Source: Magnolia sinica (Eukaryota; Streptophyta; Magnoliopsida; Magnoliales; Magnoliaceae). From it: DNA of 64,000 nt. This document shows, piece by piece, positions 48,297 through 60,207 of this stretch. The notes under the pieces are model-generated. The model searched no databases, was not told the DNA's origin, and worked only from the letters and a program-made list of their open reading frames with translations. Positions within the stretch are counted from its first letter, which is position 1. Every line of letters begins with the position of its first letter. Both the position numbers and the translations under genes were made by a program. The stretch is taken from positions 51,019,001 through 51,083,000 of the forward strand of contig NC_080578.1 in the NCBI RefSeq assembly GCF_029962835.1, written 5' to 3'.

Positions 48297-48660
48297 CACA
48301 CACACACATGCACACATGCGAACTCAGGTCGGGTCTCACATTACTTGTGCACCAGTTTGCATGGAACTTGTGTGAACTTTTTTGAGCACTCATCATACGT
48401 GATGTGATTCCAAAATCTGAATGGTTCATGTGAAGCAACACCTCATGAAACCCCTCGGGCCCAAATTTTACTTTGATCCAAAACTTTTGTGGGCCATGAA
48501 AAATGAAAATAATTTCATCCCTTGATTTGCATCTCTCTTTTCTATGGCCCACCATAATTTTAAATCGGGGTGAAAATTTGTCCCTTAGTGTTTCATGGGA
48601 TTTCGCATCACATAGACTCTTCGGATTAACGCACGTGCATAGGTGCGCATGTAAGCATGA
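48297..48660. mobile_element. MITE-like element, second copy
   Basis: An inverted relative of 8252-8604 (TTTGATCCAAAACTTTTGTGG, GGCCCACCATAATTTTAAAT, TTTCATGGGATTTCGCATCAC). It is again bounded by microsatellites, (CA)n on the left and (TA)n on the right. Confidence 0.6.

Positions 48661-48661
<1 letters not shown>

Positions 48662-48701
<40 letters not shown>
48662..48701. repeat. (TA)n microsatellite
   Basis: About 38 bp of TA between two MITE-like elements. Confidence 0.95.
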
Positions 48702-48703
<2 letters not shown>

Positions 48704-49245
48704 AAAAGGTTCTATATGGTCGAGCTCATGGGAACTCTTCATGAGGTTGAGTTGTGTGGGCCCCACCATGATGTATGTCGAACATCAACACTGTGCATTT
48801 GATGGGTCCCCTTTAAATTATGGGATATCCCAAAAATCAGTCATATATGGAACTCAAGTGGGCCATACCATCTAAAATCATGTGAAGACATTCCTAAAAC
48901 ATATAAAAGCACTTGGTGGGGCCCACATGAAATTTGGATGCGACTAAAACTTGGTCTGACCCCTCGTCCAAGTGGGATACACATAATGGATGGGCTGGAT
49001 TTGTGAACCACATCTCGGTGGGCCCAAAAATTAATTATGAATGTTTTAATGGAGAGTAACCTCTCTCAACTTTTGTATGTGGTGTGGCCCAACAAAGTCA
49101 AAGATTGACTTGATTTTTAAGCCCTAGGCCCACTATGGAATGGTGCATCTGACTGATGGGGTAGATGTTCGACATACATCATGGTGGGGCCCACACAGCT
49201 CGACCTCATGGGGAGTTCCCATGAGCTCGACAGTATAGAACCTGT

Positions 49246-49249
<4 letters not shown>
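48702..49249. mobile_element. Foldback MITE with about 82-bp inverted ends
   Basis: The left end GGAAAAGGTTCTATATGGTC and the right end, read inverted (GGAAACAGGTTCTATACTGTC), continue as matching inverted repeats through GAGCTCATGGGAACTC and GGGCCCCACCATGATGTATG to GTCGAAC. The flanks are (TA)n and (GT)n, so no target duplication can be recognised. Non-coding. Confidence 0.85.

Positions 49250-49250
<1 letters not shown>

Positions 49251-49288
<38 letters not shown>
49251..49288. repeat. (GT)n microsatellite
   Basis: About 36 bp of GT directly after the foldback MITE. Confidence 0.95.
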
Positions 49289-49292
<4 letters not shown>

Positions 49293-50409
49293 TTGGGTTT
49301 GGGATTGTGATGGGTTAGTGCTGGGTCAAAATTTGGGTTAAGTCATGTTGAGTTACTGGGTGATGCAAACTCAATTCGGATTTAAAGAAGTTTACTTGAC
49401 TCGAATCGACTCACCTTCTCAGTTTCAGTGGATTCGGGTTTGAGCTAGTCGGATGAGTAGTCCCGTGCCCAGGTCTACAACTAACTAGTGACTGGCGAAG
49501 TAGTACCCAATCCGTATCCACGTCGGTTGCCAAACGACCCCTATAGCAGGGACCAACGCCAACCTGTCTGATATCAAAAATCAACAACGCCGGTCATCCG
49601 GTGGCCACTCGTAGTCGTCCAAGTTACTATTGATCACTTTGATGAGTTTTTGCCATCGGTCTCCCACAACTTTGGCAAAGCTAATTAGTAAACCGGCCTG
49701 ATTTTCCTGTCAGGACAAGTCAAAAGTGATCCCCACCTGATCAATGATCCTGAACTTGAGCACTTCTGACGTGTTGTCACATGTACACAAATATCTTCTT
49801 CAATTTCTCCTCACACGTGTGAAATGTTCGCACGTATAAAATACATATACTTATTCTACAGCTGTGTACGTGTCGCCTGCAGTGATGTTTCCGTTACATC
49901 CACTCCGTCCATCATGTGTCCCCCCTTAAGTTTTCTTTGGACGCTAAAAAATCAGGCCGATCCAGAACTCATGTCGGCCCCACATGTAAAATCATTCATA
50001 AACACTAAAATAAGGAGGTTTCGCCACCTGGGTTCTGGATCGGCCTGATTTTTAGGTGTCCATTCATCCTGGTGGGACCACATCTAATGAATAGTTGTAT
50101 GGTATCGACAGAGCACTGTGGGCCCTGAACACAATCAGCAAGCTTTCAACGGTGGGTGCTCCCATCCTAGCCCTTCCTTGTGGCGTGAATCACCCGACCC
50201 TACTTTTTTCAGACTCGCCGAACGTGAAGGGTTGCACCTCATGGACGGAGTGGATGTGGATCTTAGATCAAGGTCAGCCCCACAGCGGTAGCTGCAGAGT
50301 AAGCTACTCTTTTCAATGCCGGTCAGGCATCGCAGGATTTCCCCTTTCGCTTTTCTGTAATGACGAAACTACTCGTATCTTTTGCTAGAATGACCTGGAT
50401 CCCGTCCCC
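49289..50409. other. Intergenic, no gene seen
   Basis: Low-copy-looking sequence with degenerate 'gagttgggtttgggatt' phrases, loosely similar to 32.48-32.65 kb. No coding region supported. Confidence 0.5.
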
Positions 50410-50418
50410 GTCCGGGAG

Positions 50419-50992
50419 GGAAGCGGACTGGCTGCTGTACCACACATCAGCTACCTAGCTGTGTGTTGACGTCACCAAGTTCTGTGGGTCCCATAATGAG
50501 TTATTAGTTATATCTAAACCGTCCGTCTACTTGTTGAGCTCGTCCTAAGGATTGAACAGAAAAATAAGACAGATCCAAGAATCAAATGGACCACGCTGGA
50601 AAAAGCAGTGGAGGATTGAACGCCTGCCATTGAAACCTTTTTGGGGGTCACAGAAATTTTAGATCAATATGATATTTGTTTTTTCTCTTCATCCAAGTCT
50701 TCTTGATCTTATGAATAGATTGGATGGAATGTAAACGTTATGTTGGGCCTATGAATGTATTAACGGTGAGAATCATTGTCCCACTGCTATTTGTGGTGTG
50801 CTCCACTTGAGCTAATAAATTACTCATTTTTAGTGCCAGTATCTAAAATGATCTTGCAAAATGGATGAACGGTGCAGATATGATAAATACATCACTGTGA
50901 GGCCCATGTAACTTTGATCTCCTTTGAACCGCTCGTACTTGAGGAGCGTCAGCTATGTTGCTGATGTGCGGTACACCGGCCAATCCGCTTCC
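50419..50992. mobile_element. MULE-type MITE (574 bp) with perfect 9-bp TSD
   Basis: Termini GGAAGCGGACTGGC and GCCAATCCGCTTCC are inverted repeats. Similarity continues inward (CTGTACCACACATCAGCTAC versus GTTGCTGATGTGCGGTACAC read inverted). GTCCGGGAG flanks both sides exactly (50410-50418 and 50993-51001), a 9-bp duplication typical of Mutator-like elements. Non-coding; it defines the family also seen at 19.56 and 30.5 kb. Confidence 0.9.
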
Positions 50993-51007
50993 GTCCGGGA
51001 GTGCATT

Positions 51008-51485
51008 AGGTGCTGCCCTGGCCTCACCTAACACGGAGCGGTCCCGACCGTAGGACATATCTTGATGTATGTGCAGTACATTCACGCCGTTCATATTTTT
51101 TTGCCAGATCAGTTTAGGGCATGAGCCCAAAAATAAATCAGAAACAAATCACAGGTGATTCACACCACAAGAAATAGTGGTATTCAACGCTCATCATTAA
51201 AAAATTTTTAGGGCCCAATATAATATTTATTTTCCAACCAACCTTTTGACAAGGTCATGCAAATTTGGATGACGGGAAAAATAAATATTTGTTTGTTCCA
51301 AAACGTTTGCCGCCCATAAAAAGTTTTTAATGGTCAATCACCACTGTTTCATCTTATACAGTCTACCTAAGGTTTAAAACTGCTTATTTTTATTTTCATT
51401 CCCTAAAATGATCTGGAAAATGAATAGACGGCATGGATATACTAAAAATACATCACGGCGTGTTTGGTGAGGCCGGGGCGCACCT
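51008..51485. mobile_element. TIR element (about 478 bp) adjoining the MULE MITE
   Basis: The left end AGGTGCTGCCCTGGCCTCAC and the right end, read inverted (AGGTGCGCCCCGGCCTCACC), are imperfect inverted repeats reaching AACACG. The interior has the shared 'gatctggaaaatgaatagacgg' module. No convincing target duplication. Confidence 0.6.
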
Positions 51486-52540
51486 CCGCTTCCCTCAAGT
51501 CCAACGCCATGAGAAAAACATTAAAAAATAAAAAAAGATAAAAAGAAAAGAAAAGAAGAAGCTATTTATCCGATCCTTTCTTGATTTCTATCTCCCATCT
51601 CTTTTATGCGGTCACCATCCAAGATTTCAGTTTGGAGTTTTCAATATGAAAATAAATGGGTGAGGAACATAGCCTGCCACACCACAGAAATGGTTGGTCC
51701 GCTTCCTCCTATTGGTCCAAATGATGGGACCCACCTATGCTTTTTGAGTCCCATCGTTTTCATCATTCATATCCTTGGAGACCAACTAATTCAGTTGTCA
51801 AGGCAGGCTACAGTCGCCAAGAACGGCATCTCAAGAGGGCAGTTTTGTCATTGAATTTCAGAAGTCTTTTACTCGTTCGCGAGTGCGTGTAGTCCTGCAC
51901 GCGACAAATTAGGGAATTCCTTTTGGTAGGGCCCACGACAACGGAGGGATGTGTGCCATTTCTTGAGTTCATGTAAATGAAGCCCGTGGTTCCGCTATCC
52001 AGATCATTCATCTAGTTGGACCCACCTTATATGCACGGTGACATAAAAATTCCTCTTTGATGGTATGATCTGAGCCTTCAATTGGTGGCCCGCGTGTAGA
52101 TGGTTAAGGACAAAACAAGTGATGATTCACATTTAGTGGGAAGTGGAGTTGAATTCCATCCGTAAATTGGAATGCCTTAAAGAAAAAGGCCCCGTTGTGC
52201 AAACTCAAGTTGTAAGTTTTAAATTGACTTTAGGGATAGTCCATCGCAGATCTGAGCTGTCTGTCCGTTTTCGCCGTGATGCAAAAATCATGCTGATGGT
52301 GATCATAACTATTCAAATGTTGGTCATTTGGTTATTACTGTCCGTTATTCAATGATCCAATGGTTAGATTCAAGTGTCACTCATGATGATCCTTTTATGC
52401 TCATCAGTATAATCTACCTTTTATGTTCCCTAGTATAATCAGTAGCCAAATATTACTTTAGGAGTAACAGCAATCCGGTACCTATAATCTAAGTTTATAC
52501 TCATACGCTGCTGGACGATTTCTACTAAAATACAAGCGGT
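51486..52540. other. Intergenic, no gene seen
   Basis: No supported feature. An A-rich AAAAGAAAAG stretch lies near 51525-51560. Confidence 0.45.
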
Positions 52541-53810
52541 TCTCCCATGAAGGTGATTTATAGCTATTGCTTACGGTCAACTGTAAGTGCTTCCTTTTTG
52601 TTTTGCTTTTATATCCGAAACTACGGAAGGTAAGGTGCAACCCATTCTCGGAGGACGAACCCTACCCTCCGATAATTGCCTGATCATTTTAAACAACATC
52701 GTATAAGTGGTTGAATAGACAATCGATCTTCTTAAATCTCAACCATATATGGTCAATTCTGACGTATCTGTCGTTCTTGGCGGTTGGGGTCAAAATTGTT
52801 CCTTTGGAACTGGGTCGTATAGTCGGTTCTAGCACACCCGCACACATCACGTGTGACCGAATTCTGCATCCGAGAGGCAACAATTTTTTGGCACGCCCAG
52901 TGGAACATCTAATTTGGTAAACACACATAAGTTTGGTAAATTATCCAACTATGGAAATATGAGCCAAAAGGGTTACATAAAACTCTTTTGGGGAAAATGA
53001 GCTTCCGACACCCTCTTTACTGCCTCCACTTGAGGAACACCTAAACGCCTAGGGTCGCTAGAAAATCTAATGCAGGATTGGGCATCGTCATCTCGGAGCG
53101 ACACTCTCGAGACAATATCAATTGGGATGCGCGATATGCTGATGGGAATCCAGCATACTGCAGAGCAAGAAAGAGCTTAAGCAGAGCAGGCGTGAATTCA
53201 GGTAGACGCCTTCAATAAGTTGATGGCTAGCCAAACTGAGAACTTAAACCGGATGGTGGCCGTCCTTGCTGAGAGGACACCTATTGCATATCAGCAAAAT
53301 GTTAAAGTTAGTTCTGTTGGAAACTTGGAGTCAATACCACTAGTACCACCCCCATAACATAATACACATCCTGCTACAGTACATGGTATGCAAAATGCGC
53401 CTCCGCTTACTGAATTCAGGTGACCTAAGTAGGAGGCAAGAACTTCATTCCTTAAGTTAGGAATCGAAAAATTCTTGGGGGCACCCTTTCCTTAGGAATC
53501 CGCCATATAATGTGGGACAATACCTGACAGGTCAAGATCTGCCACCAATAGCTGGTCCTTAACATTTAGATCGAGACCAGGTTATGCAATTGGTCCATGA
53601 AGTGGCAGGCTAAGTTATTGGCCACATTACTACTCCGATATATCATAAATCTTATCTACAATTGATTGACCAACAATGTCCATTGCCCAAGAATTATTGG
53701 CCAGACTTTGCACTTTTCATTGGTGACACTGGTCAATCGACCATAGAGCACATCAGTCGATTTAGCTTGCAATGCAGTGAATTAATTAATAATGATTATC
53801 ATTAGTAGTG
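52541..53810 (+). mobile_element. Tat-like Ty3/gypsy leader and gag relic
   Basis: A leader with CAATTTTTTGGCACGCCCAG at about 52881, the phrase that typically precedes gag in plant Tat/Athila-group elements, is followed by a decayed gag. The LTR to the left is not clearly bounded. Confidence 0.65.
53070..53806 (+). pseudogene. Ty3/gypsy gag relic
   Basis: Two conserved pieces survive. At about 53070-53360 the frame reads QDWASSSRSDTLETISIGMR, QHTAEQERA, two stops, then DAFNKLMASQTENLNRMVAV. At about 53641-53806 it reads SYLQLIDQQCPLPKNYWPDF, then ALFIGDTGQSTIEHISRF and LQCSELINN before a stop. The second is the conserved start of the retrotransposon gag (PF03732-type) region. Stops and probable frameshifts make it non-functional; protease and pol are absent. 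Confidence 0.75.
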
Positions 53811-55690
53811 AACTTATTTATGCACCTTGTTTGTCAATCACGTGAGTCCATGTGTTAAGGAGTCGGTTGAGCCTTTGGAAGCTGAAGACAGAAGACACAA
53901 GAGGAGGTGGAGCATCAAGGAGTGAAGAACGAGTAAATTAGGTGGCTTGGTGACCTTAACCGTAGACCCAAAACAACTTTAGCATGTAGACGATATAGAG
54001 ACTCTGATCTCGAGTTTCCAGGTGTAAACCAAACAAAGATGCACATGTGATCTCATTCAGATTTACATTCATTCCACACAAGAGTAATCAGAGTAACACA
54101 ATTCAATTTAGTGGATCCAAGGCGAGGTAGAGATAACAAAAATCTAGAATTATAAGGCTAACAGTAAAAATACAATTCTAATAGTGGTGATTACTCAAAA
54201 TACGGATTATATAAGCCACAATATACATACCTAGAATAATTAAAGTGTAAAATTTTCAGTTTGGTCCAATCCTTTGAAACACAATGTCAGCAGTGCAAGC
54301 CACTCTAAGCTCACTCATCTAAGATCTCGATAGTACCTACATCGATAATATCGACTGGTTTGTGTTTTAAAACACCGTCCAAGAGTGGGAGTGAGTGATC
54401 AACTCAGTGGTTCCATTAACTCTAAGTTACTCATGTTATCAATTTCACTAGCACAAGTAATGATAAAGCAACTTAAACACCCAGTTCCTAAATGCTTTTA
54501 TTACTACACGTGTATGCTGTCATGAGATGATGCATGCCCTCACAATCCAACACTCCCTCATAAGCAACTTTAACACTTCATTCGTAAATGCCAACATTCC
54601 CTCAACACGCGACCACAACGCCGAAGTCGTCACAACCTATGCTAATGCAATGATGTGAATGTTCATTTTAGCTGAGTATTTAATTAAGTCCGTTCATCCA
54701 GCAAGATTGGGGAAGCTGTAACACTTTCACTTAATCAATGGCCTTATTCAGATTACTTGGCCTAGGGCGCCCGTAGTGGCTCTAAGCCTGCGATCCATGA
54801 TCCAAATGTAGGTATCACCCATTTATCACACAAATCAATAATTCTGAAGGTAAGACATGATACCCAAAGGTGCGAAGATCAACTCGGTATGGGTCGTCAC
54901 CCAAATACCGAGTATGATCACTCAGTTTCGAGGTGCGAGCTTGTCACATTAAACCAAATCATCATAAAGAAAAGGGCTTATCACCCAATTCCATTCATGC
55001 CGGAGTCATTCAAACGGCACTCTGGTATGAAACCATCAACCGAGTAATTTGATGAGGGCCGTTCGAATAAGAATCTATCACCTCCTATGCTCGCTGGTCA
55101 CTAAGGGGAGGCTTGTCACCCTAGCATATGCTGACAGCACGGGCATAGTATCCCATACCTCCATGCCCGGCTCCTGAGACTTAGGAATCGTATCACTATA
55201 GTTAATAGTAGGTATCTCAAAAGTATGGGGTGCTTCAGATTCAGGCAAGCATGATCATACATGGGGAACACACACCGTTGGTCGGCTGTTAGGCTAATTC
55301 GGTTAACTCGGACAAACTCTGGCGTAACCAGTATTGAGTTCAACCATCCTATGTAGTCCGACTACTGCCAGTTATCCGTGTTCGGTCCGGATCAATCGAA
55401 CTAGTCTGGGGGGGCCGACTTGGTCAGGGCCGCCCTCATGGATCTGCGGTTTGTCAGCCAACCCGACAATCCAGGTAGTCTCGGTCAATCAACCGTACCA
55501 ATAAATTGATTAATGTGACTACATGGAGGGATGTAAATTGTAATTCAGAGAATTCCACTCGATCGGGCATTTTATCGAACATGTAGGTAGTATTACACTA
55601 AGCTAACAATTTATGGTAAGTGAGTGGCCATACAAGTGCGCTAGTTAGCAAGCAATTAATCTATGCAGTATCTCAATCATCAATTGGCAC
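53811..55690. other. Repeat-derived non-coding DNA
   Basis: No coding region supported. The phrase style (TCACCC... repeats, 'cttgtcaccctagcatatgc') suggests a long LTR, but no boundary was found. Confidence 0.4.
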
Positions 55691-56010
55691 TGATTAACAC
55701 ATATTCATACAGCTCAACCAATAGTAACTAGCACTAGTTAGCATGCATCCGATTACGCACTACACAATCATGAATCAACCCTGATTATCATGCATTAGCC
55801 AATACATTACCGAAATCAATAATTAACATTAGTTAACATGCATCCGTTTACGCATTACACATTCATAAATCGACACAAATTATCATGCATTGGCCCATAC
55901 ATTACCCAAATCAATAATCAGCATTGATTAACACATTCGTCTACGCATTATATATTCACAAATTAACACTAACTATCATGCATTCATCGATTCAGTATAT
56001 AAACCATTAA
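55690..56010. repeat. Tandem repeat, about 95 bp, about 3 copies
   Basis: 'gcatccgattacgcactacaca ... tatcatgcattagcc ... tacattaccgaaatcaataa' starts at 55745, again at 55840 and again near 55934 (TACGC at 55849 and 55942). A partial diverged unit precedes them. Confidence 0.85.
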
Positions 56011-57832
56011 TTATGGCATGAGTTTGATAATTGACAACTTAAAGGTAATGGTCCGCACCTTGGGGTGGTGCACCGGGTTTCGGGCTTGCTCTTAGGGATA
56101 GGGTCCTACGAATTTTCTTGTCGGTGTCCTGTCCTAAGATGGATGGCTTGTAAGGCCTCATGCATTCGATTTTCAAAGAAAAATCTTCATGAAAGGGTTT
56201 ACTATTTACCTCAAATCATTGCTGGGAAGATTTCAACAATGTGGCATGGTGAGGCGATTTCACCGGCTAGTGGCGGCGGGGGGGATCCTGCAAACCAACT
56301 CTCTCTATAATGCCCTAATTTTTTAAACCCAAGTATATGACTCATTTTTCAAAAACCCGAGTGTTAGCCTTTAAAATTCAATCTAAATTTAAACATTCTT
56401 ATCATTAATCAGAGTTAACAGCAAATGTAAGGCCTACATCCTAGTACCATACCGTTCCACCAACTCCCGCGATCCTCCCCGTCGAATTTCGATGACCTAT
56501 GACCTGTAGACAATGTTTACGTGCGACCTTAAGTCGCATCCTGAAGATCTGAGTCGACTCGACTCGAAACTTGTACCCTAGCGACCGCACCATCGTCACG
56601 GATTCAATGCCCCGTCTTACGCACCAATGCAATGCCTAGGCTAGGAGTTGTGGGCCCGTGTATATCTCGAAGAAACATCGTGCGTTGTGAATTTCGAGAG
56701 ATTCCAGAGAATCTCTACCCATCTTTCACATCATTAGTCAAGTATACAACCCATCACAACCTATGCCTTTCTTTTCACCCAAGAGAAACAACCACTCCTA
56801 AAGTCAACCTTCATGTCACTCCTCTCTTACACAACCATCACTCTCTTACACATCCATCATTTCTCTCTTACACCACCCATCCCTTCTCTCTCATTTTAAT
56901 CCATCACATCCCCTTTCTCTCTCATTTTCTCTACCCATCCCAAGCAACCAAGAAGAGAGAGAGAGAGAGATAACGTCCAAGGAGAAGAAAATCTAAAAAG
57001 AGAAAATGTCAAGTGTAAGGCCCATTCCCTACCCCAAATCTCGCAATCCAACCCTTCATTCTTCATTTTTCACCATTAAAGGTTGAGCATAGGAGCTAGG
57101 GATTCGAAAGAGACAAGAAGAAGATCCATAGATGGGTGTTTTGTAGGCTTAGATCATAATTTTAGTAAAGGGCCAAGTGAGGCTTACCGATTGATGGTAT
57201 GGATCATATTTTGGACCCAAGGTGTGGCCAATGGCCCACCATGATTCATATGTTTAATCCATGATGGGGCCATTCTCCATGGACCCCACCAAGATGTTTA
57301 TTTGGTAATCAACATGTAGTGGTCATTTGGACCCTTGATCTTTTGGTGAGGATGGTATTCCTACCTTGATTGCATATTTGTAGGCCCACATGTGGTGGGA
57401 CCCATTTGATGTATGTGTTATAATGCTTGGAGGGGAGTTCATATTGGCGGAGCTCCTCCCTCATACACACGCTCTCTCTCTCTCTCTATCTCTCTCTTTC
57501 CCTGTTGATGGCCCACCATTATGATGTATGGAATTTATCCACGCTGTCCATTTAGCGGGCCAACCCGCTGTCCAAAAATGGAACCACCTTGCTGTCCATT
57601 TTGGCCAGGCCTGGACGTAAGGGAAAATACAAATACCATCTTGATTGGAGTGGGGTGGCCCACCTTTCCGTGGACCCCACCTTGGCACTGTGCTGTATCT
57701 GCATCATCCAGCCCCAACAGGCTAGCGGCCAGCAGGGCCGGCCATCCAGTGAGCAGGGGCTCACCTTGTTGCTGGATGGGCCGTGGCCCACCTTGCTACC
57801 TGTCTATTTAGACAGGCCTGTATGGAGGGAGA
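56011..57832. other. Repeat-derived non-coding DNA
   Basis: Includes the LTR-like stretch at 56.43-56.62 kb matching 48.1-48.29 kb inverted, a CTCTCTTACAC-rich stretch at 56.82-56.95 kb, (GA)n at about 56954-56971 and (CT)n at about 57470-57497. No gene supported. Confidence 0.45.
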
Positions 57833-59280
57833 TGTAACACCCCATACCTCTGATACAGGGGTGTTACCCCTTAAAACTACGTCTATGAAAACCAAGATTG
57901 ATTAATTAGACAACTTGAGCTTGATATGCAGGATGAGACTTCCAAGCACCATTAAAGACCATCCATCAAAGGCTTTAGGAGTTGGAATGCACCCCATATC
58001 AGTCTAGAAGGTAACTTTGATTAGACACCTTAAATCAGGATAGTTCTAAATCAACTAACCTTAGCAATAACCAAAAGATCAATCTTCAAAGGTTAGGGAA
58101 TAGCCAGCTGAGCACTTATTACGCTCTAAATCCACAATAATCCGTTGAAGTTTAATATCAAACCGATCCAACCATTGGATTTGCTGTCATGAGGCTAAAT
58201 AGAGCCTAGGACGTGTGATACGGCCCACCTAGGCCTTGACCCCTCCCCAAACTGGGCCAGTACCCCTAGAGGATGCCCCCAAGGTGATTGGATGGACTGG
58301 TTTTGTCGCAAACATCATGGTGGACCCCACACGGCATGCATGTGCACCCCATGCGCTCTTATAGGACATGCACTGGGATAATGGACTTGGTCAAATGAGC
58401 TTTGACCAAGCTCCTTGCAAAAAAGAGAGAAATGGCGAAATTCTCCCGCCAACGTGCATTTCAAAACTAACGGACTTCACCTCCCAAAGTGGCTCACTCT
58501 GGGCACTTTTCAGGTGATCTAAACCATTCATTTTTCTTGTGGGGCCTGCCTCAACATAACGGTATAGGCTTTTAGGCACATGCAAAAAGATGAGGGATTT
58601 CGAGTAGGATCGTCCAAGGGCTTACATGTGACAGATATCCGAGAGGTGGGACCCATCTAGGACTGCATGGGTGGCCCACGATGGTACTGATTGTACCATC
58701 CCAAACATCCATCGCCCTGGGAGAGCCACGCTTTCCCATTTTTAGAAATAGCCTAACAAGGCTTGCATAAAGAAAAGCAGAAAAAGAGACTTTCCTCTTT
58801 AGGAAGGAAGTGTTCGCGCGTTTCTAGCCACTCTTGGGGCCACGTGGAGGAATCCTTGCCCTCCCTTGGAGGGTAGTACGAGATGAGAGAGAGAAAGCAT
58901 CTCATCTCGTGAGAAAATGAAGAAAACTGGGTTATCTCATGAGATAACCTGAAACTGACGTTTGGGGCCCGAGAAGTGGGCCTCACATTGACCAAGGTCC
59001 CATCCGGTCCACTCAAACAGACCAGATCATGTCGAAGTAGGTGGTGTAGTGATTTTCCATTAGAGGGCCGATCATCTTCCCCGATACCCACCGAAGTCTG
59101 ATCATGAGATGGGCCACACCGGACAAAAAAAAACTTTTCGGATGGGCCAGGGAACCATTAGTCCATCCCCAGGTATGGATGGGCCCTAGCATGGTGCTCT
59201 TTTGATCACAACCATTATAAGGAGGGCCATTTTTCCATCCATTGAATCTCTCTCTCCCACTGCTATAAAAAGGGCCCTGT
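57833..59280 (+). mobile_element. Possible gypsy LTR beginning TGTAACACCCC
   Basis: TGTAACACCCCATACC at 57833 is a common start of plant chromovirus LTRs. GTAACACCCC is repeated inverted (GGGGTGTTAC, 57858-57867), forming a 10-bp stem. The TATA-like CTATAAAAAGGG at about 59263 could be its promoter. No second LTR was identified. Confidence 0.45.
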
Positions 59281-59509
59281 AGTCTCAGGATTCTCACCAA
59301 GGAGAGAAAGAGGAGAAGAGAGAGAGGGAAAGGAAAGAGAGAAAGAGAGAGGGAGAGGAGAAAGAGAAAGTTGGGAGCTAGCCAGGTAACAAGCTAGCCC
59401 TTCTCATTTGTTTTCTTCCAACCTTTGATACACCAACATGAGGATTGAAGCTAGCCTCCATCAGGCCATGAAGTTAGGTTGTGCCGAGCTCTAATGGGCC
59501 ATGGAGTCA

Positions 59510-60140
59510 AGCCGGAACTAAGCTAATCAATGGTTGTGTTTCGGGTTGAATCCAGGCCAAGTAACGACTGCATTTCGAACCAAAACCAGCCTTTATAATG
59601 GCTGTGGTTTGGACCGAGACCAGCCTACACCATGGCTGTGCCTTGGGCCGGAAATCTGACCACAATCCATGGGGAAAAATGACTTCTGGTTGGGCTGTGA
59701 AAGCAAATTTCAGCTACTGCCTAACTAGCCCATGTACTGAGATGAACTCAGTCTTTCAATAGGCCAAGGTCCAACCATGCTGCGAACAGAATATCAACCG
59801 TAAGTAGGCCATGTTGGGAGCTGAAAATAACTCTCAAGCAAGGTTAGATGTGGGTTGAAATTAGGCCAAGTAATGGCCATATTTCAAGTTTAAGACAGGC
59901 CAAACAATGGCCATATGTCGGGTTGAAATCAGGCCAAGTGATGGCTGTATTTTGGGTTTAAAACAGGCTGAACGATGGCCATATGTCAGGCAGCGATCAG
60001 GCCAAAATAGTGTCGCGTTTCGGGCTGAACCCATGCCAAATGATGAGTGTGCGTTGGGCTAAAACTAGGCCAACCCGTAGCTCAGTATTGGGCCAAAACC
60101 ATGCCAGATAATGGCTGTGTTTGGGCAAAAAATCTAGCTA
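59510..60140. repeat. Degenerate 34-bp tandem array
   Basis: A unit such as ATGGCCATATGTCGGGTTGA followed by AATCAGGCCAAG. ATGG occurs at 59873, 59907, 59941 and 59975, exactly 34 bp apart. About 18 degenerate units. Confidence 0.85.
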
Positions 60141-60207
60141 ACTTCTATGAGGTGGAAGGACCTCTGGTGGACCGTGAATGGGAGGTGTAATTAGGCCTTT
60201 GCATAGG

